Source of the DNA: Fontibacter flavus
GTDB taxonomy: Bacteria > Bacteroidota > Bacteroidia > Cytophagales > Cyclobacteriaceae
Length of the DNA stretch: 64,000 nt
Assembly (NCBI RefSeq): GCF_042432905.1
Contig: NZ_JBHLWI010000007.1
Coordinates: 1 to 64,000, forward strand
Direction of reading: 5' to 3'
Shown here one piece after another: positions 52,436 to 61,427 of the stretch (its first letter is position 1; each line of letters opens with the position of its first letter). The notes under the pieces were generated by a model. It searched no databases. It worked only from the letters and a program-made list of their open reading frames with translations, and was not told the origin of the DNA. The position numbers were made by a program, and so were the translations under genes.

Positions 52436-52825
52436 ATGAAATATTCACAGATAAAAGAATCCTGTCTGTACATCTCTGACCTTGATTTAGCAGAGAATTT
52501 TTATAAAGAAATTTTGGAAATGCCGGTAATTTCCAAGGTCGATGGAAGACATATATTTTTCAGAGTTGGAACTTCTGTTCTACTTTGTTTCAATCCTGAG
52601 GTGACGGCAAAAGAGGAAAAATTACCTCCACATTTCGCGAAGGGGAAACAGCACCTTGCTTTTGAGGTAGGAAGACACGATTATTTAAAAACCAAATCAA
52701 ACCTACTATCTAAAGGAATTACCATCACCCATGAACAGGAATGGGGAAATAATCAAAAAAGCTTTTACTTCGAAGATCCTTTTGGCCATGTTTTGGAAAT
52801 CGTTCCACAGGGTATTTGGGAATAA
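52436..52825 (+). CDS. VOC (glyoxalase/bleomycin-resistance-like) protein
   Basis: A 129-residue single VOC domain: two beta-alpha-beta-beta-beta units, beginning IKESCLYISDLDLAENFYKE and ending FYFEDPFGHVLEIVPQG. Metal-binding His and Glu candidates are the His in GKQHLAFE and the Glu in HVLEIV, placed like those of family enzymes. VOC proteins include isomerases, dioxygenases and resistance proteins; the substrate is unknown. No operon partner. Confidence 0.87.
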   Translation: MKYSQIKESCLYISDLDLAENFYKEILEMPVISKVDGRHIFFRVGTSVLLCFNPEVTAKEEKLPPHFAKGKQHLAFEVGRHDYLKTKSNLLSKGITITHEQEWGNNQKSFYFEDPFGHVLEIVPQGIWE

Positions 52826-52875
52826 AAAAACCGAAACCCTAATTGAGTCCCGGTCAAGTGTTTTCTTTCGATAAA

Positions 52876-53319
52876 TTACTCAGCTTTTGTCCATTCTACG
52901 GTTCTTCCAATCAGTGAAACCCCAACATATCCTCTAACTTCAAGCGTTTTATCATTCTTTTTCTTAATGATACAGGAGTATGTTTTCCCGTTTTTTGGAT
53001 CATAAATGTTTCCATTTTCCCAGGTACCTCCATTAAATTCAAAACCGCTTAAAAGTTTCATGCCCATAATTTGCCTGCTCCTTTTACTTTTATCAGTATT
53101 GTTCTTATCTAATTTTGGCTTACCATTTTCAAAAGGTTCTTGTAACCAAACGATCTTGCCAAAATATTTCCCTCCTTCTTTATATATTTCCACTTGGGCA
53201 TCTTTTTCAGTATTATACCATTTACCTACTATTGCATCTGAGGACTGCGCCAGCGCTAGTATAAAGGAGCCTAATGCCATAAACAGAACAAGTGTTGCTA
53301 TACTTTTTTTCATAATCAA
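52876..53319 (-). CDS. DUF2147 exported protein
   Basis: A 147-residue protein. The signal peptide (MKKSIATLVLFMALGSFILA, with AQSSDA cleavage region) is followed by a DUF2147 domain: DAIVGKWYNTEKDAQVEIYKEGG (cited by IVGKWYN and EIYKEGG), then IVWLQEP, IMGMKLLSGFE, WENGNIYDPKNGKTYSC and the C-terminal RTVEWTK. These are lipocalin-like small secreted proteins of unknown role. Preferred start ATG 53313 (MKKS) or 53319. Confidence 0.9.
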   Translation of the reverse strand: MIMKKSIATLVLFMALGSFILALAQSSDAIVGKWYNTEKDAQVEIYKEGGKYFGKIVWLQEPFENGKPKLDKNNTDKSKRSRQIMGMKLLSGFEFNGGTWENGNIYDPKNGKTYSCIIKKKNDKTLEVRGYVGVSLIGRTVEWTKAE

Positions 53320-53409
53320 TTGATCTTTTTTTGCCCTATAATTCAGGAATAATAATACATTTAATACTTGAAGTCAAGTAAAAATGTTTAACAATGGGGC
53401 AAACAGGCC

Positions 53410-54087
53410 ATGATGAAGTTGAATTTGATGGGCACCTATAATTTGGTATGGCATGACATTTCCTTTCATTTGCTGCCTGAGAAAGCCATTTATCTCCCCG
53501 ATTACACATCTTTATTAATAGCTGATCCACATTTCGGGAAGGCTGCCCATTTTAGAAAAGCGGGAATTCCTGCTCCCGAAGAGGTTCATCAAGGTGATTA
53601 TGTGAAAATCCAACAATTGATCCAAGGTTTCAGGCCTGCTCACCTCTTTTTTCTTGGAGATCTCTTCCATAGTGAGCTAAATAGTACTTGGGGAGATTTG
53701 GAATCTTTTAGAGAACTTTTTCCCGAGATCAATTTTCATTTGATAAAAGGAAATCATGATATACTTCCTGATGTAATTTATCGTTCAGATTTATGGCAGG
53801 TACATGAAGAAGCATACCATCTTGACAAAATGATTTTATCACATGAGCCATTGGCAGAAATACCGGAAGGGAAAGTCAATCTTTGTGGACATATTCATCC
53901 GGGGCTTTCACTATATGGCCGTGGGAAGCAAAAACTTACACTTCCCTGTTATTTCGTTTCTCTAAATCAAATGATATTACCTGCTTTTGGAAGATTTACT
54001 GGTTTGGCCAGAATGGCTTGCGGAAAAAATGAACAGGCCTTTGTGATTGCAGACAAAAAAGTAATTCGGGTCGATTTCCAAGCTTAA
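53410..54087 (+). CDS. PdeM-type metallophosphoesterase (ligase-associated repair)
   Basis: A 225-residue calcineurin-type phosphoesterase: LIADPHFGK (D-x-H), FLGDLFHS (GD), IKGNHDI (GNHD), SHEP and CGHIHPG (GHxH), in family order. The basic stretch AHFRKAGIPAPEE after the first motif and the GRGKQKLTLPCYF segment are those of PdeM, the nuclease of the ligase-associated DNA-damage system. Its usual partners (Lhr-type helicase, DNA ligase, exonuclease) are not in the window, so the role is inferred from sequence alone. Confidence 0.85.
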   Translation: MMKLNLMGTYNLVWHDISFHLLPEKAIYLPDYTSLLIADPHFGKAAHFRKAGIPAPEEVHQGDYVKIQQLIQGFRPAHLFFLGDLFHSELNSTWGDLESFRELFPEINFHLIKGNHDILPDVIYRSDLWQVHEEAYHLDKMILSHEPLAEIPEGKVNLCGHIHPGLSLYGRGKQKLTLPCYFVSLNQMILPAFGRFTGLARMACGKNEQAFVIADKKVIRVDFQA

Positions 54088-54117
54088 GATTGGTTTAATG
54101 GGTCAAGGTGATTAATT

Positions 54118-55029
54118 TTGGCAGAATTCAATAGGAATATGAGGGTAAATCCAAGAAAAAAAACGAAGCTAGGCAGATTTAAATTTATTTCAGTCCTGTT
54201 CAGCACTACCCTATCCCTTTTTATAGTTGGACTCTTTGGGGTAATTGTGATACAAGCCAAAACTCTTACGAGCATAATCCGTGAAAATATAGAAATTCAG
54301 ATTTTTCTCAACAAAAACCTTTCTGATGCTGAAAAGGCCAAGATCGGTAAGGATTTGGAATCCAAACCTTATATCATGAGGAAAGATGACAAAAGCGGAG
54401 TGACGTTCATCTCACAGGACGAAGCTGCACAATCCTTTTTGGAAGACACGGGTGAGGACTTTACCAAATTCCTGGAAGATAATCCATTAAGGGATAGTTA
54501 CACGCTTGCCATCGCTGAAGAATATCAAACAGCTGAACAAATTGAAGAAATAGTCAATGAAATAAAGGATATAGATGGGGTCTTTGAAGTGACCTATATG
54601 GCCGATCTGGTAGACTCTATCAATCAAAATCTGACTAAAGTGGCCATCGTCATGGGAGGATTTATTCTTATTCTGGTGTTCACGGTGGTCATGTTAATAA
54701 ACAATACCATTAAACTGGCTCTATTTTCTCAACGGTTCCTCATCCGAAGTATGCAATTAGTAGGTGCAACACGAGGATTTATCAGAAGGCCTTTCTTATC
54801 AAGGGCTTTCTTATTTGGGATTTTGGCCGGCATCATTGCTTCTGCATTGTTATTCCTGATCATTGAATATACCAAAGCGAATATCGATGGTTTTGCCATG
54901 CTTCAGGATTATTCACTGCTTTACTTCCTGTTTGGGGGACTGATTCTCATCGGGGCTTTATTATCACTGTTCAGTACTTTACAAGCTGTAAATAAATATT
55001 TAAACATGTCTTTAGACGAACTTTATTAA
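54118..55029 (+). CDS. ftsX: Cell-division protein FtsX
   Basis: A 303-residue reading from TTG 54118; ATG 54139 (MRVNPRKK) may be the true start. Four membrane segments: residues about 33-53, then after the extracellular domain (about 55-175) three more (about 180-200, 230-250, 268-290). The sequence LVGATRGFIRRPFLSRAFLFG (cited by LVGATRGFIRRPF) is the FtsX/permease hallmark. The extracellular domain would relay FtsE ATP hydrolysis to cell-wall hydrolases. It starts the operon ftsX - DUF3098 - uppP - truB - ribF; ftsE is 34 kb away. Confidence 0.9.
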   Translation: MAEFNRNMRVNPRKKTKLGRFKFISVLFSTTLSLFIVGLFGVIVIQAKTLTSIIRENIEIQIFLNKNLSDAEKAKIGKDLESKPYIMRKDDKSGVTFISQDEAAQSFLEDTGEDFTKFLEDNPLRDSYTLAIAEEYQTAEQIEEIVNEIKDIDGVFEVTYMADLVDSINQNLTKVAIVMGGFILILVFTVVMLINNTIKLALFSQRFLIRSMQLVGATRGFIRRPFLSRAFLFGILAGIIASALLFLIIEYTKANIDGFAMLQDYSLLYFLFGGLILIGALLSLFSTLQAVNKYLNMSLDELY

Positions 55030-55030
55030 T

Positions 55031-55240
55031 ATGTCAAATACAAACTTTCCTTTTTCAAGAAAGAATTATATTCTTATGCTGATCGGTATTGGAATAATTG
55101 CTTTAGGTTTTATCATTATTGGTTTGGACAGTGAGCCTCATGGCTTTGGCTTTTTGGGTTTGACTTTAGGGCCTATTGTCACCTTAGCTGGATTTATTTT
55201 TCAATTTTACGCCATATTTCACAAATCGGAATCAAAGTAA
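55031..55240 (+). CDS. DUF3098 small membrane protein
   Basis: A 69-residue protein with two membrane helices (about 13-30 and 43-63) joined by a short loop GLDSEPHGFGFLG. The FSRKNYILMLIGIG start is typical of DUF3098, regularly found right after ftsX in Bacteroidota. It begins 1 base after the ftsX stop. Role unknown; possibly an accessory of FtsEX or UppP. Confidence 0.9.
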   Translation: MSNTNFPFSRKNYILMLIGIGIIALGFIIIGLDSEPHGFGFLGLTLGPIVTLAGFIFQFYAIFHKSESK

Positions 55241-55244
55241 TTAA

Positions 55245-56039
55245 ATGGAAATAATTGATGCGATCATTCTGGGCATTGTCCAGGGTTTGACCGAATTTTT
55301 ACCTGTTTCATCCAGCGGACATCTTGAATTGGGTTCTGCGATTTTAGGAGATCAGAAAATTCCGGAAGAAAGTCTTTTGTTTACAGTAGTACTCCATTTT
55401 GCGACCGCATTGGCGACCATTTTGGTTTTCAGAAGAGACATTGCCAGCATTCTAGAAGGTCTTTTTAAATTCAAATGGAATGAGGAGACAAATTTCTCTG
55501 CAAAAATTGTATTATCCATGATACCTGCCGTAATAGTGGGGTTATTTTTTGAGGAACAATTGGAGCAGCTTTTTGGAGGTAAAGTTGTATTCGTAGGATA
55601 TATGCTACTCGTCACAGCTTTATTATTATTTTTGGCAGACAAAGCTAAAAACACGGGCAAAGGGGTAAGTTTCCAGAATGCTGTCATTATTGGGCTATCC
55701 CAAGCTGTAGCTATGCTTCCGGGAATTTCAAGGTCCGGTGCTACCATTTCGACGTCTGTACTGCTTGGGATCGATAAAAATAAAGCTGCAAGGTTTTCCT
55801 TTTTGATGGTCGTCCCCCTGATTTTTGGCAAAATTGCCAAAGACATAATGGATGGCGCTCTAACCTATAATGGCGATAGCTTCGGTTACCTATCAGCAGG
55901 TTTTATAGCTGCCTTTATTTCAGGATATTTCGCCTGCACCTGGATGATTTCTCTTGTCAGAAAAAGTAAATTAACCTATTTCGCTATCTATTGTACCATT
56001 GTGGGATTGTTAGCCATCCTCTCAGGCTTATATTTGTAA
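55245..56039 (+). CDS. uppP: Undecaprenyl-diphosphate phosphatase
   Basis: A 264-residue multi-spanning membrane enzyme that recycles the lipid carrier for cell-wall and polysaccharide synthesis. Active-site motifs are QGLTEFLPVSSSGHLEL (about 14-30) and LPGISRSGATIS (about 158-169). Typical length (about eight membrane segments). It starts 4 bases after DUF3098 and ends 1 base before truB. Confidence 0.97.
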   Translation: MEIIDAIILGIVQGLTEFLPVSSSGHLELGSAILGDQKIPEESLLFTVVLHFATALATILVFRRDIASILEGLFKFKWNEETNFSAKIVLSMIPAVIVGLFFEEQLEQLFGGKVVFVGYMLLVTALLLFLADKAKNTGKGVSFQNAVIIGLSQAVAMLPGISRSGATISTSVLLGIDKNKAARFSFLMVVPLIFGKIAKDIMDGALTYNGDSFGYLSAGFIAAFISGYFACTWMISLVRKSKLTYFAIYCTIVGLLAILSGLYL

Positions 56040-56040
56040 C

Positions 56041-56724
56041 ATGCAGGAAGAACCATACGGAGAAGTATTTTTGATCAATAAACCCTATGAATGGACTTCA
56101 TTTGATGTGGTCAAAAAAGTCAGAAATGCATTAAAAATCAAAAAAGTCGGCCATGCAGGCACCTTGGATCCATTGGCAACAGGTCTCCTGATCATTTGCG
56201 CCGGAAAAAAAACGAAATCCATTGATACTTACATGGCTCAGGAAAAGGAATATACCGGGACCTTCGTCCTTGGAAAAACCACTGAGAGTTTTGACCTCGA
56301 AAAAGAAGTAGTGAATGTTGCTGACCCTTCCCATATCACTCTTGAAGAAGTAAAAGCAGCGGCTGCACAACTGACAGGTGATATCATGCAGATACCACCC
56401 ATGCACTCAGCCATTAAAGTGGACGGAAAGCGGGTTTATGAATCTGCCCGAAAAGGTAAAGAAGTCAAAATGGAAGCAAGGCCAGTTACGGTTTCTCTTT
56501 TCGAAATTACCAGATTCGATAATCCTGAGGTTCATTTTAAAATTGTATGCTCAAAAGGAACATATATCCGTAGCCTGGCAAGAGACCTAGGCGAAATTTT
56601 AAACGTGGGTGCCTATATGTCTGCATTGACCAGAACAAGAATTGGTGAATTTAAGTTGGAAGAAGCAGCAGAACTGAACAATTTGATAGCAGAAATCAAA
56701 GCAAGACCCCATGAAAATCTATGA
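56041..56724 (+). CDS. truB: tRNA pseudouridine-55 synthase
   Basis: A 227-residue enzyme making pseudouridine in the T-loop of tRNA. The catalytic Asp is in HAGTLDPLATGLL (about 38-50); the MHSAIKVDGKRVYE and KGTYIRSLARDLG segments are conserved. It is on the short side because no PUA domain follows, as in many Bacteroidota. It overlaps ribF by 14 bases. Confidence 0.97.
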   Translation: MQEEPYGEVFLINKPYEWTSFDVVKKVRNALKIKKVGHAGTLDPLATGLLIICAGKKTKSIDTYMAQEKEYTGTFVLGKTTESFDLEKEVVNVADPSHITLEEVKAAAAQLTGDIMQIPPMHSAIKVDGKRVYESARKGKEVKMEARPVTVSLFEITRFDNPEVHFKIVCSKGTYIRSLARDLGEILNVGAYMSALTRTRIGEFKLEEAAELNNLIAEIKARPHENL

Positions 56725-57643
56725 AGGAATAGAGCACTTTGGACATGTTAAAAATCCAGTGGTCACCAGTGGAACTTTTGACGGTGTACATTTGGGACAT
56801 CAGAAAATACTGAAGAGAATAAGGGAAATTGCAGATGAAATCAATGGGGAAACAGTACTGATTACCTATTGGCCTCACCCACGATTGGTGCTTTACCCTG
56901 ATGAACACAACCTCCGTTTGCTCAGTACTTTTGAAGAAAAAGCCAAACTTCTTAGGGAATTCGGCATAGACCACTTGCTGACCATTCCTTTTACGAAAGA
57001 TTTTTCTGAGCTTACCTCTGAACAGTTTATCAAAAATATTATCATTGAAACCATACAAACCCGTAAATTGGTCATAGGTTATGATCATAGGTTTGGTAAA
57101 AACAGAGAGGGGAGTTTCGAGTTTCTAAAAGCCAATATTGATCAATATAGCTTTGACTTGGAAGAAATTTCCAGGGAAGATGTGGATAATGTGGGCGTTT
57201 CTAGTACCAAAATCCGAATGGCTTTAGAAGAAGGAAATATAGAAATTGCCAATGAATTCTTAGGTAGGGCCTATGAACTGAATGGTATTATCATCAAAGG
57301 CCAGCAGCTGGGAAGATCCATTGGTTTTCCAACAGCCAATATTCATATCCCTCATGATTATAAACTCATTCCATGTGATGGTGCCTATGCTGTGGAAATC
57401 AAGATAGAGGACGGTATTTTCCAGGGAATGCTCAACATTGGTATTCGCCCAACCGTAAATGGAAGTACCAGAACCATTGAAGTGAACCTATTTGATTTTG
57501 AGGGCGATCTTTATGACAGCCGAGTTTGCGTCAAATTGAAATCATACCTAAGACCTGAAATAAAATTCACAGGCTTAGAGGCCTTACAGCAACAATTGAA
57601 GAAAGATAAAGAAGATGCAATTCGTATCCTCAATGCATCATAA
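56711..57643 (+). CDS. ribF: Bifunctional riboflavin kinase / FAD synthetase
   Basis: A 310-residue two-domain enzyme. The N-terminal nucleotidyltransferase domain has TFDGVHLGHQKIL (HxGH, about 20-32) and the ISSTKIR-like VSSTKIR (about 163-169). The C-terminal flavokinase domain (about 185-305) has GRSIGFPTANI (about 199-209) with the GxPTAN motif. Together they convert riboflavin to FMN and FAD. Translationally coupled with truB. Confidence 0.97.
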   Translation: MKIYEGIEHFGHVKNPVVTSGTFDGVHLGHQKILKRIREIADEINGETVLITYWPHPRLVLYPDEHNLRLLSTFEEKAKLLREFGIDHLLTIPFTKDFSELTSEQFIKNIIIETIQTRKLVIGYDHRFGKNREGSFEFLKANIDQYSFDLEEISREDVDNVGVSSTKIRMALEEGNIEIANEFLGRAYELNGIIIKGQQLGRSIGFPTANIHIPHDYKLIPCDGAYAVEIKIEDGIFQGMLNIGIRPTVNGSTRTIEVNLFDFEGDLYDSRVCVKLKSYLRPEIKFTGLEALQQQLKKDKEDAIRILNAS

Positions 57644-57661
57644 ACCCAAAAACAACTCTAT

Positions 57662-58366
57662 ATGATCAATAAAACTGTAGAAAATGCTGAGGAAGCTACC
57701 AAAGATATCCCATCCGGGGCCGTTTTGATGCTGGGTGGATTTGGGCTTTCCGGTATTCCTGAAAATTGCATTTCCGCAATCTTAAAAAAGGACATTAATG
57801 GACTAACCTGTATTTCCAACAATGCTGGTGTGGATGATTTTGGCATTGGCCTTATGCTGAAAAAAAGAATGGTCAAAAAAATGATTTCTTCTTATGTGGG
57901 TGAAAACGCGGAATTTGAACGCCAACTACTTTCGGGAGAACTTGAAGTAGAGCTGATCCCGCAGGGCACCTTGGCTGAAAGAGTTAGAGCAGGTGGTGCC
58001 GGCATACCTGCATTTTTTACTCCTGCAGGTGTAGGTACTGAGGTAGCTGAGGGCAAAGAAATCAGAGAATTTGATGGAAAGTTATATGTGATGGAGAGGT
58101 GGCTCAAAGCAGACTTTACCTTTGTCAAAGCATGGAAAGGTGATACTGCCGGTAATTTGATCTATAGAGGAACTGCCAGAAATTTCAATCCGATGATGGC
58201 TGCTGCTGGAAAAATAACCATTGCCGAAGTCGAAGAATTGGTCCCTGCCGGTGAATTGGATCCTAACCAAATCCATACGCCGGGAATTTATGTTCAGAGA
58301 ATTTTCCAAGGAAAAGATTACGAAAAGAGGATCGAGCAGAGGACGGTAAGTGAAGCGAAAGGTTAG
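57662..58366 (+). CDS. 3-oxoacid CoA-transferase subunit A
   Basis: A 234-residue type I CoA-transferase subunit (SCOT/AtoD-like). The GAVLMLGGFGLSGIPENCI start (about 19-37) and the PQGTLAERVRAGGAGIPAFFTP segment (about 101-122, cited by PQGTLAER and GIPAFFTP) fit. It pairs with subunit B starting at 58508 to move CoA between succinyl-CoA and acetoacetate or a similar acid, in ketone-body or amino-acid breakdown. It begins 18 bases after ribF. Confidence 0.92.
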   Translation: MINKTVENAEEATKDIPSGAVLMLGGFGLSGIPENCISAILKKDINGLTCISNNAGVDDFGIGLMLKKRMVKKMISSYVGENAEFERQLLSGELEVELIPQGTLAERVRAGGAGIPAFFTPAGVGTEVAEGKEIREFDGKLYVMERWLKADFTFVKAWKGDTAGNLIYRGTARNFNPMMAAAGKITIAEVEELVPAGELDPNQIHTPGIYVQRIFQGKDYEKRIEQRTVSEAKG

Positions 58367-58507
58367 AATAGAGAGATTAGAAGCAAGGAATTAGAGACAA
58401 GAGTCAGGATGAATTTCGGAGCTGGGAAGGTGGATTTAGAAAGTTAGTTTTCAGAAATCAGAGAAAGTACCAAATACATTTCTACAAAAAGAACAAAACC
58501 CAAAAGC
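58367..58507. other. Purine-rich spacer between the CoA-transferase subunit genes
   Basis: 141 bases in a place where these genes usually abut. The first 70 bases are built of short GAGATTAGAAGC / GAATTAGAGAC-like words, an imperfect purine-rich direct repeat. No gene seen. Confidence 0.5.
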
Positions 58508-59167
58508 ATGCTTAATAAGAACCAAATAGCCCAAAGAATAGCCAAAGAGGTCAAAAACGGACAATATATTAACTTAGGAATAGGTATACCTACCCTAGTT
58601 GCCAATTATATCCCAGATAACCTAGAAGTAGTACTACAATCTGAAAACGGATTGCTTGGTATAGGCCCCTTCCCTACTGAAGATCAGATTGATCCTGATC
58701 TGATCAATGCAGGCAAACAGACCATTACCATGGTCAAAGGCTCTTCCCTCTTCAGTTCTGCTGAATCCTTTGCCATGATCAGGGGTGGGCATGTCCATCT
58801 GACGATTTTGGGGGCCATGGAGGTTTCAGAAAATGGAGATATTGCCAATTGGAAGATTCCAGGTAAAATGGTCAAAGGTATGGGTGGTGCTATGGACTTG
58901 GTAGCCTCAGCCGAAAATATCATCGTGGCCATGCAACATTGTAGTAAAGATGGTCAATCCAAATTACTGAAGAAATGTTCCCTTCCGCTGACAGGCCTGA
59001 GATGTGTAAAAAAAGTAGTCACTGACCTGGCTGTGTTGGAAGTGTTACCCGAAGGTGGATTCAAACTGTTGGAAAGAGCTCCAGAAGTAAGTGTTGAAGA
59101 AATAAAATCCAAAACCGAGGGAAGACTAGTCGTGGAAGGTGAAATTCCTGAAATGCAATTTGACTGA
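58508..59167 (+). CDS. 3-oxoacid CoA-transferase subunit B
   Basis: A 219-residue type I CoA-transferase subunit. The catalytic Glu is in QSENGLLGIG (about 44-53), after VNLGIGIPTL-like INLGIGIPTLVANY. The GAMEVSENGDIANWKIPGKMVKGMGGAMDL stretch (cited by KMVKGMGGAMDL) is conserved. Full-length. Operates as a heteromer with subunit A. Confidence 0.93.
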   Translation: MLNKNQIAQRIAKEVKNGQYINLGIGIPTLVANYIPDNLEVVLQSENGLLGIGPFPTEDQIDPDLINAGKQTITMVKGSSLFSSAESFAMIRGGHVHLTILGAMEVSENGDIANWKIPGKMVKGMGGAMDLVASAENIIVAMQHCSKDGQSKLLKKCSLPLTGLRCVKKVVTDLAVLEVLPEGGFKLLERAPEVSVEEIKSKTEGRLVVEGEIPEMQFD

Positions 59168-59175
59168 AAAACATG

Positions 59176-59209
59176 ATCCTCTCTTACTCCCATAAGAGAG
59201 GATTTTTTA
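59176..59209 (+). terminator. Intrinsic terminator of the CoA-transferase operon
   Basis: ATCCTCTCTTA (59176-59186) with TAAGAGAGGAT (59193-59203), then TTTTT. Confidence 0.9.
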
Positions 59210-59219
59210 TTAGTACAAC

Positions 59220-60299
59220 ATGAATATTTTCAAAAACCTCAAAGTCATTGAACTTTCGACAGTATTGTCAGGTCCTTTGGTCGGGACATTTTTTTCTGAA
59301 TTGGGTGCTGAAGTGATCAAAATCGAAAATAGCAAAACTGGTGGTGACGTCACCCGAAGCTGGAAACTGTCTGGAGAAAATCCTAAACAAAGTATTTCTG
59401 CCTATTATGCAGCAGCCAATTACGGCAAAACATCCTTATTGAGAGATTTAAAAGATGAATCAGATTATCAGGAAATATTATCACTGGTAAAAAAAGCCGA
59501 TATCGTTTTAGCCAATTTTAAGCCGGGTGATGCAATTACGCTCCGACTGGACTTCGAAACCTTGATTGAGATCAATCCTAAATTGGTTTATGGCGAAATC
59601 AAAGGATTCAGTGATCATGATCCAAGGGTAGCCTATGATGTGGTATTGCAGGCAGAGACAGGTTATATGTCCATGAACGGAGAACCTGATTCACCTCCAT
59701 TGAAGATGCCTTTAGCTTTTATTGATATGCTCACAGCCCACCAATTAAAAGAAGGCATTTTATGTGCCCTGCTCCAAAGGTCAACAGATGGACTTGGTAG
59801 AAAAATAGAAGTTTCACTGTACGATTCAGCCATTGCATCATTGGCCAATCAGGCCTCCAATTGGCTGATGAATGGAAAAGTCCCCCAAAGGATGGGATCC
59901 TTACATCCCAATATTGCTCCTTATGGAGAAACTTTTATGTGCTCGGACGACAAGTGGATCGTCTTAGCCATTGGAAGCGATCAGCAGTTTGAAAAGTTAT
60001 CTACAGTGTTAGAAATGCCTGACTTGAGCTTAGCCCCCCGATTCAACACTAATGCCAATCGGGTGCGGCATAGGCAGGCCTTGTCGTCAATACTCAAAGG
60101 GGAGTTCCTGAAAAAATCATTACCGGAATGGGCAATCTTACTTTTGGACAATCATCTCCCATTTGGTCAGATCAAAGACCTTCAAGCCGTTTTTGAAGAA
60201 GATCAGGCTAAGAAATTGATTTTGGAACAGGATATTGAAGGTGTTTCTTCGAGAAGAGTGAAAACAGTGGCTTTTAAAGTTTTGGATCAGGATTCCTAA
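59220..60299 (+). CDS. CaiB/BaiF family CoA-transferase
   Basis: A 359-residue type III CoA-transferase. The N-terminal FKNLKVIELSTVLSGPLVGTFF (cited by VIELSTVLSGPL) with LGAEVIKIE is typical, and the catalytic Asp is likely in LAFIDMLTAHQ (about 158-168). It is somewhat shorter than the usual 380-410 residues. Family members act on carnitine, formyl or aromatic acid CoA esters. Its position after the 3-oxoacid CoA-transferase genes, but behind a terminator, suggests separate expression; the substrate is unknown. Confidence 0.85.
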   Translation: MNIFKNLKVIELSTVLSGPLVGTFFSELGAEVIKIENSKTGGDVTRSWKLSGENPKQSISAYYAAANYGKTSLLRDLKDESDYQEILSLVKKADIVLANFKPGDAITLRLDFETLIEINPKLVYGEIKGFSDHDPRVAYDVVLQAETGYMSMNGEPDSPPLKMPLAFIDMLTAHQLKEGILCALLQRSTDGLGRKIEVSLYDSAIASLANQASNWLMNGKVPQRMGSLHPNIAPYGETFMCSDDKWIVLAIGSDQQFEKLSTVLEMPDLSLAPRFNTNANRVRHRQALSSILKGEFLKKSLPEWAILLLDNHLPFGQIKDLQAVFEEDQAKKLILEQDIEGVSSRRVKTVAFKVLDQDS

Positions 60300-60314
60300 T
60301 TTCAACCACCTTGG

Positions 60315-61265
60315 TTAACTCACAATCTTATTGATTTCCAAATTCTTGTGTTTTAAGATTTTTTCATCAATGTTATCTAGTATTTGCCTTTCAATCTCAA
60401 TGTCAAATTTCCTTGCGAATAATTTGCCTGGTGGTTGATCCATTAATTCCTGCAAATCATTTGCTTCAAATGTAACTGGAAGTTGACAGTTTTCTCGTGT
60501 CCAATTGACATAAGTTAGAGAATCTTCAATTGCTATTTTATGTCCTAATGATTTGAGGTGCATAATAATCGAATGAAAGAAAAATTTATCAGGAATGTGA
60601 GAATCAGCAAAAAAATTGAACAGCTCATCCCTGTTGTTTTGAATAAAATCATTCACTTTAATTAAATCTGAAACACCCATGGACCACCATTGTGACCCTC
60701 CGTAAAATTTCATGTTTAAATTTAGTTTACGCTTTTTGAAGGCAATTTTTAAAAACTGCCTTCGGGTAATATTTCCAAGTAAGAAATGGAACAGCGTTTT
60801 TAAATTGAAGCCTTTTAAAAGCAAAAAATTGTCTTTGTCGGAACCCTTATTTATTCGATAGTCGGTAATTCTTTTATTGAAGTTCTCCCAAACACTTCCT
60901 GCCTCATCTAGGTCGATAAAAATTTTATCCTTGTTTTTTAATAGGAACGAATTTACTTGAGGTAGAGATTTGATAGGATAATCACTGCCACTCATCAGGA
61001 TACAAATGCCCTCTGAATGATTTTTCAGGGCATTCTCAATCAAATTTATAGTTGCGATAATAATACTGAAATCTCCCCATCCTGAATCAACCCTTTCTTT
61101 AATTAAGGTTACATTTTTCAGTTTATAGATTCGGGTAAATAAATTAAAATTTGATTTTAGATCCACATGAACATAAAAAGTGGAATCTTCATCATCAAGC
61201 GCCCTAATCTGTCTTTCCAGTTGATCTGGAGATTTGTGGGCCAAAATGAGATAGATTTTTTTCAC
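60315..61265 (-). CDS. GT14-like (core-2/I-branching) glycosyltransferase
   Basis: A 316-residue protein with the YLILAHKSPDQLERQIRAL start (about 4-22, cited by YLILAHKSP), FYVHVDLKSN, then ILMSGSDYPIKS (about 90-101, the SGxDYP motif) and WWSMGVSDLI. These identify the beta-1,6-N-acetylglucosaminyltransferase (GT14) family, which in bacteria decorates polysaccharides or lipooligosaccharide. It stands alone and is AT-richer than its neighbours, which may point to acquisition. Acceptor unknown. Confidence 0.87.
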   Translation of the reverse strand: MKKIYLILAHKSPDQLERQIRALDDEDSTFYVHVDLKSNFNLFTRIYKLKNVTLIKERVDSGWGDFSIIIATINLIENALKNHSEGICILMSGSDYPIKSLPQVNSFLLKNKDKIFIDLDEAGSVWENFNKRITDYRINKGSDKDNFLLLKGFNLKTLFHFLLGNITRRQFLKIAFKKRKLNLNMKFYGGSQWWSMGVSDLIKVNDFIQNNRDELFNFFADSHIPDKFFFHSIIMHLKSLGHKIAIEDSLTYVNWTRENCQLPVTFEANDLQELMDQPPGKLFARKFDIEIERQILDNIDEKILKHKNLEINKIVS

Positions 61266-61427
61266 AATTTTCCGTTTTTAGTTTATGCTCTTAAAAATTC
61301 TACCATGGGTTTAAGCTTAAGAACAAATAGAAAACAAAATCCCATATCATTTATAACAAAAACTGACCCAACTTTAAAAAATTGAAAAAGATTTTATTTA
61401 AGACTTGAAAAGACTTTGATCGTCATT

